Shown here one piece after another: positions 5,647 through 5,647 of a DNA stretch of 5,647 nt. Origin of the DNA: an uncultured bacterium (GTDB lineage: Bacteria > Planctomycetota > DG-23 > SLPQ01); assembly GCA_937863625.1 (NCBI GenBank), contig CALMGO010000005.1:1-5647 (forward strand), written 5' to 3'. The notes under the pieces were generated by a model, which was not told the origin of the DNA, did not search any database, and saw only the letters and a list, made by a program, of their open reading frames with translations. Made by a program: the position numbers and the translations under genes. Each line of letters starts with the position of its first letter. Position 1 is the stretch's first letter.

Positions 5647-5647
5647 G

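Noticed and set aside
5501..5647. Alternative minus-strand frame at the right edge ending with TAA at 5503-5501
   Set aside because: It is also open to the edge, but it reads as Gly/Pro-rich sequence without secondary-structure character. The frame ending at 5512 has better GC third-position bias and a helical basic composition.
1..5647. CRISPR array, tRNA, rRNA, insertion sequence, integrase or attachment-site repeats
   Set aside because: Scanning by eye showed no regularly spaced direct repeats, no tRNA-like fold or conserved rRNA stretch, and no transposase or integrase motifs. The HNH gene alone is not evidence of an intron or mobile element.

Overview
The window looks like bacterial chromosome from a moderately GC-rich, Gram-negative-type organism. 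It has strong Shine-Dalgarno sites, tightly packed genes, and a lipoprotein whose +2 residue favours outer-membrane sorting. The mix of a stand-alone HNH nuclease of the VLVLN..Y type, a DUF3568-like lipoprotein, a DTDC-type ADP-ribosylglycohydrolase and a Lys-selector phosphofructokinase would suit a Planctomycetes/Phycisphaerae-like or related lineage. That placement is inference from remembered family distributions and is weak. There is no sign of phage, insertion sequence, CRISPR, tRNA or rRNA.

Layout. (1) Positions 1-413, minus strand: the first 137 codons of an HNH endonuclease that runs off the left edge. (2) Positions 414-620: a divergent intergenic region with a likely HNH promoter on the minus strand, and short hairpins plus weak promoter candidates on the plus strand. 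(3) Positions 621-2931, plus strand: a three-gene, translationally coupled operon. It encodes UDP-glucuronate decarboxylase (UDP-xylose synthase), UDP-glucose 4-epimerase and a small DUF3568-like lipoprotein; both junctions are 4-base ATGA overlaps. (4) Positions 2952-2990: a stem-loop with a T-run that ends this operon. (5) Positions 3045-4346, plus strand: an ADP-ribosylglycohydrolase family protein with its own likely promoter, a strong ribosome binding site and a GTG start. (6) Positions 4369-5481, minus strand: a 6-phosphofructokinase facing the hydrolase, 22 bases away. (7) Positions 5512-5646, minus strand: the 3' end of an unrecognised gene upstream of the phosphofructokinase, probably co-transcribed with it.

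How the genes fit together. The central operon supplies nucleotide sugars: UDP-xylose from UDP-glucuronate, and UDP-galactose from UDP-glucose. These are normally used for surface polysaccharide or glycan synthesis, and the coupled lipoprotein suggests an envelope connection. The phosphofructokinase is central glycolysis. The glycohydrolase and the nuclease are single genes with no visible partner. I see no obviously new multi-gene defence or mobile system here. The points most worth a second look are the coupled lipoprotein, the phosphofructokinase active-site signature with its lysine-rich insert, and the unusual glycohydrolase motifs.
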